Shown here: positions 61,785 to 64,000 of the stretch, piece by piece | Layout of the letters: each line of letters begins with the position of its first letter | Numbering within the stretch: position 1 is the first letter of the stretch | Origin: Mycobacterium sp. JS623 | GTDB taxonomy: Bacteria; Actinomycetota; Actinomycetes; Mycobacteriales; Mycobacteriaceae | Assembly: GCF_000328565.1 (NCBI RefSeq) | Contig: NC_019957.1 | Coordinates: forward strand, 186,001-250,000 | DNA: 64,000 bases | Direction of reading: 5' to 3' | Translations under genes and position numbers: made by a program | The notes under the pieces: generated by a model | Told to the model about the DNA's origin: nothing | What the model saw: only the letters and a program-made list of their open reading frames with translations | The model's database searches: none

Positions 61785-62097
61785 CGCGAGCCCCCTGGGG
61801 CCCGTAGCGCAGCGAAGGCCGGTGCCTTGCGCGCAGCGGCGCGCCGGCCACAATCGGAAGGCCAGAAGGCAAAGGTGACTCTCGGCGTGTCAGCCAAGAT
61901 CAGAACCATCGTTGTTTCAGCTAGTCTTGTTGATGCTCGGTACATAACTCGTTGCGGAACTGGATATTTCAGGGGCCACGCGATTGTCAGCCGTGGACCG
62001 TAAGCCTGCGGCGGGCACATGTTTGGCGACTTACCCGGGCGGGATGCTGCCACCGCGTTACTGTCGACGCCGAAGTCTCAGTCCTGGCAGACGCGTC

Positions 62098-62850
62098 TTA
62101 TGCCAATGCGGCCTGTTCGACGGCGAGCAGCGTCGCGGCGTCGTGTTCGGCGTGATAGGCCTCGGCGCCGCCGTTGAGGCCGAAGAGTCTCTTGGTCCAC
62201 AGCAGCCATATCACGGCGACGATGTTGATGATCAAAGCGATAGCGCGAAACGCCGTGACCTTCTCGGTCAGTTCGTAGATCTCGAGGGGTAGAAAGACGC
62301 TGGTCGCGATCACCGCGAAGTATTCGCCCCACCGCGTGATCAGCCATAGTCCGATTGCTTCGATCAATTCGATTGTCGCATAGGCGAATAACCCGGTGGC
62401 GATCCACGCCAAGATTGTCGGTGACAGCGAGAATGCCTGGTCGATGCGATGCAGAATCTTGGAGTTGTCTGTATTCCATCCGATCTGGTCGGCCAACGGG
62501 CGGATCAGTGGCAGTTCGTTTTCGAACGCTGTTTGTAATCGGCCGTTGGTCCCGCGCACGGCTAGTACGCCCGCGGCGAGCAAGCTGAAGATCACCGCGC
62601 GCACGACGCGTTCGATGGCCAGCGCGCGCATGATGATGACGTCGCGCAGGTGGCGTCCGCGCCGCACGTGCGGTGCGCTGGCTGCAGGCCCGTGGGCGGC
62701 GGGTGGGCCGATGACGAAGGTTTCGCATCGCAGACATCGCCAGGCTTCGCCGGCTGGGGTCTGGACCCGCAGCCTGGCTTGCAGTTCGGGCTCGTCCGGA
62801 GCGAAGGTGGCATGACCGCGCCAGCCACAGGCTTGCAGTGCGAAATCCAT
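62098..62850 (-). CDS. DUF2127 membrane protein
   Basis: The 250-residue protein starts at ATG 62848-62850; the longer frame upstream is antisense to the zeta gene region and unlikely. A cytoplasmic N-terminal part has two CxxC-like positions (QACGWRGHATF, CLRCETFVIG). A DUF2127 region follows with four membrane helices (ALAIERVVRAVIFSLLAAGV, IELIEAIGLWLITRWGEYFA). The function is unknown. It lies in the minus-strand run before the toxin-antitoxin pair. Confidence 0.7.
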   Translation of the reverse strand: MDFALQACGWRGHATFAPDEPELQARLRVQTPAGEAWRCLRCETFVIGPPAAHGPAASAPHVRRGRHLRDVIIMRALAIERVVRAVIFSLLAAGVLAVRGTNGRLQTAFENELPLIRPLADQIGWNTDNSKILHRIDQAFSLSPTILAWIATGLFAYATIELIEAIGLWLITRWGEYFAVIATSVFLPLEIYELTEKVTAFRAIALIINIVAVIWLLWTKRLFGLNGGAEAYHAEHDAATLLAVEQAALA

Positions 62851-62917
62851 GGTGAAACAGGCTACGGCCCAATCGCAATGGTTATATGTATGTGGTCCGG
62901 CCGCTGCGCGGCCGCGA

Positions 62918-63499
62918 TCATGAGTGCGGCCAACGGGATTGCAACGGCTGCGGTGTCCAGGCCGGCCAGTCGGGGGAGCCGACAATGAAGCCCTGGTTGA
63001 ACTGTGCCACGATCCGTGGGCCTTTGATGGCGCTGTTGTCGTAGACGGTGGTTTGTTCGCAGCGGGTGATCGCCTCGGCGACCAGTGGCCACAGCCGGTG
63101 GTAGCGCTGGCGAATCTTGTTCTGCGCCACCGGGTGTCCGCCGGCGCGCACCCGGTAGTCCACGCGGGCCACCGCCAGCTCCTCGGGGATGAGCAGCACA
63201 TGCAGCACCACCGTGTAGCCGGCGGCGTGCGCGGTGTCGATGAGCTCCAGCTTGGACGGATGGGAGAACACCGTCTCGGCGATGAACGGGCGGCTCAGCT
63301 CGATCAGCTTCGCGCGGGTCTCGGCGGCGATCAGCGCCGCCTCATACGCGTGGGCCGATGGATCGTCGGGCCAGCGCACTTTGGCGATCTCGTCGGCGTT
63401 GACGAACACGCTGCCTTTCAGCAGCGGCGCCAGGGTCAGTTCGACGAAGGTCGACTTACCGGCGCCGTTGGGTCCGGCGACCAGGTCGAGCCGGTTCAC
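62918..63499 (-). CDS. zeta-like toxin (UDP-N-acetylglucosamine kinase type)
   Basis: The 193-residue protein begins with the P-loop DLVAGPNGAGKSTFVELTLA and has the conserved Asp in VFVNADEIAKVRW and PFIAETVFSHPSKLELIDTA, the core of zeta toxins and related AAA kinases. Zeta phosphorylates peptidoglycan precursors and kills plasmid-free daughters. It follows the antitoxin gene by 37 bases. Divergence from classical zeta is notable, so a related nucleotide kinase is possible. Confidence 0.78.
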   Translation of the reverse strand: MNRLDLVAGPNGAGKSTFVELTLAPLLKGSVFVNADEIAKVRWPDDPSAHAYEAALIAAETRAKLIELSRPFIAETVFSHPSKLELIDTAHAAGYTVVLHVLLIPEELAVARVDYRVRAGGHPVAQNKIRQRYHRLWPLVAEAITRCEQTTVYDNSAIKGPRIVAQFNQGFIVGSPDWPAWTPQPLQSRWPHS

Positions 63500-63536
63500 G
63501 GCGTGGCTGCGGCGTTGATCTTCCTTGGGGCCGGGC

Positions 63537-63923
63537 TCACCGGCCGTTCACCACGGCCGAGGTGCCGTCGGGACGGTGCTCGATGATCTCGCCCTTGTCG
63601 TTGAGGGCAACGGTGGTGACGCCGCGACCGGCCAGCACCCGGCCGTAGTCGCCCGCGCTCAGATGCTCCTCGATCGATGCGGAGATCTCGGCGTTGAACA
63701 CCACACCCTCTTCCTCGCTCAGCTCTGCCAGCCCGAGGTCGCCGGCCAGCGCGGCCTCCACTCGACGGCGCGCGGCGGTCTGCCCGCTGGAGACCGCCCG
63801 ACCCACCCGGGCCCAATGGTCGAGCTGTTGTTTGGCCGAGCGGCTCTGGCGCGCACCCTCGGCCGCCGCGGCGTCGAGCAGGTCGGCGGCGAAGCGGGTC
63901 ACCCGGTCGGCGGTTTCGGCCAC
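63537..63923 (-). CDS. ParD-like antitoxin of the zeta-type toxin
   Basis: The 128-residue protein starts at GTG 63921-63923 just after AGGAGG. Its N-terminal half reads AETADRVTRFAADLLDAAAA and SRSAKQQLDHWARVGRAVSS, the pattern of the actinobacterial ParD-like antitoxin family. The C-terminal half is acidic and probably binds the toxin. Directly upstream are TGTAGCA repeats that should be its operator. Confidence 0.75.
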   Translation of the reverse strand: MAETADRVTRFAADLLDAAAAEGARQSRSAKQQLDHWARVGRAVSSGQTAARRRVEAALAGDLGLAELSEEEGVVFNAEISASIEEHLSAGDYGRVLAGRGVTTVALNDKGEIIEHRPDGTSAVVNGR

Positions 63924-63936
63924 CACTCCTCCTCGT

Positions 63937-63970
63937 GTAGCAATCTGTAACGAGTGTAGCAGAATGCTAC
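63937..63970 (-). promoter_or_regulatory. operator of the toxin-antitoxin operon with TGTAGCA repeats
   Basis: GTAGCA (63956-63961) and TGCTAC (63965-63970) form an inverted repeat with a GAA spacer, and another GTAGCA lies at 63937-63942. On the minus strand TGCTACACT gives a TACACT -10-like word. The same half-site forms the vapBC operator at 15182-15201. Confidence 0.55.
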
Positions 63971-64000
63971 GCGAGTGCTGTCGGTTCACCCGACCGCGAG

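Noticed and set aside
62851..63201. N-terminal extension of the DUF2127 protein
   Set aside because: It lies over the zeta toxin coding sequence in a different frame and is Arg/Thr/Ser-rich without homology.

Overview
This is high-G+C actinobacterial DNA, and the gene content points to Mycobacterium/Mycolicibacterium: EspI-like and EspC-like type VII secretion relatives, a WhiB protein, MctB-like and CsoR-like remnants, NrdH redoxin, VapBC, and leaderless GTG starts placed 7 nt after a TANNNT-type -10. A plasmid Rep protein, two ParA-type partition modules, a MobF relaxase and a toxin-antitoxin pair at the end indicate a large mobilisable or conjugative plasmid, perhaps a cointegrate. The species cannot be named from this sequence.

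Layout. From 1 to 27.5 kb lies metabolic and stress cargo mixed with decayed genes. It holds a prolyl oligopeptidase, an exported S15-type hydrolase, a LuxR regulator, an anti-sigma factor, a NodB deacetylase, and a TetR regulator with its operator facing a reductase/hydrolase pair. It also holds VapBC and a two-component system divergent from a tightly overlapping redox operon (ApbE, ferric-reductase-like membrane protein, NuoF-like flavoprotein, ferredoxin). A ferritin-like/VIT metal transporter and a DUF2637 protein follow. Remnants of a P450, an SDR, a VapC, a sigma factor, an LLM oxidoreductase, mctB, a methyltransferase, csoR and a second VIT gene lie between them.

From 27.72 to 37.98 kb a roughly 10.25 kb element splits an exported thermonuclease gene. 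It is bounded by the 8-bp direct repeat CAGATAAG, and joining the gene halves at that repeat restores the reading frame. The element carries two overlapping Tn554-type tyrosine recombinases and a four-gene cargo: an unknown protein, an XRE-ImmA/IrrE protease-regulator, and a nuclease plus Ski2-like helicase that look like Hachiman HamA/HamB. This is the best candidate for an anti-phage defence island.

From 38 to 49.4 kb is the plasmid maintenance region. It has ParA/ParB with four copies of a TTTACCGCGGTAAA palindrome, and a second ParA with a small RHH-like partner. The second pair is preceded by about 62 units of a strictly 8-bp-phased RTSRY motif, which resembles an omega-type centromere. 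A WhiB-HNH-like fusion and Rep with CGCGGATATCCGCG palindromes complete the region.

From 49.4 to 64 kb are a ComF-like phosphoribosyltransferase, EspC-like and DUF1508 pseudogenes, an EspI-like ATPase, the MobF relaxase and a candidate oriT. A minus-strand block of small plasmid genes follows. Three of these genes carry the same kind of hairpin 104-106 nt upstream of the start codon, which could be a leading-region promoter or leader module. The window ends with a ParD-like antitoxin and a zeta-like toxin.
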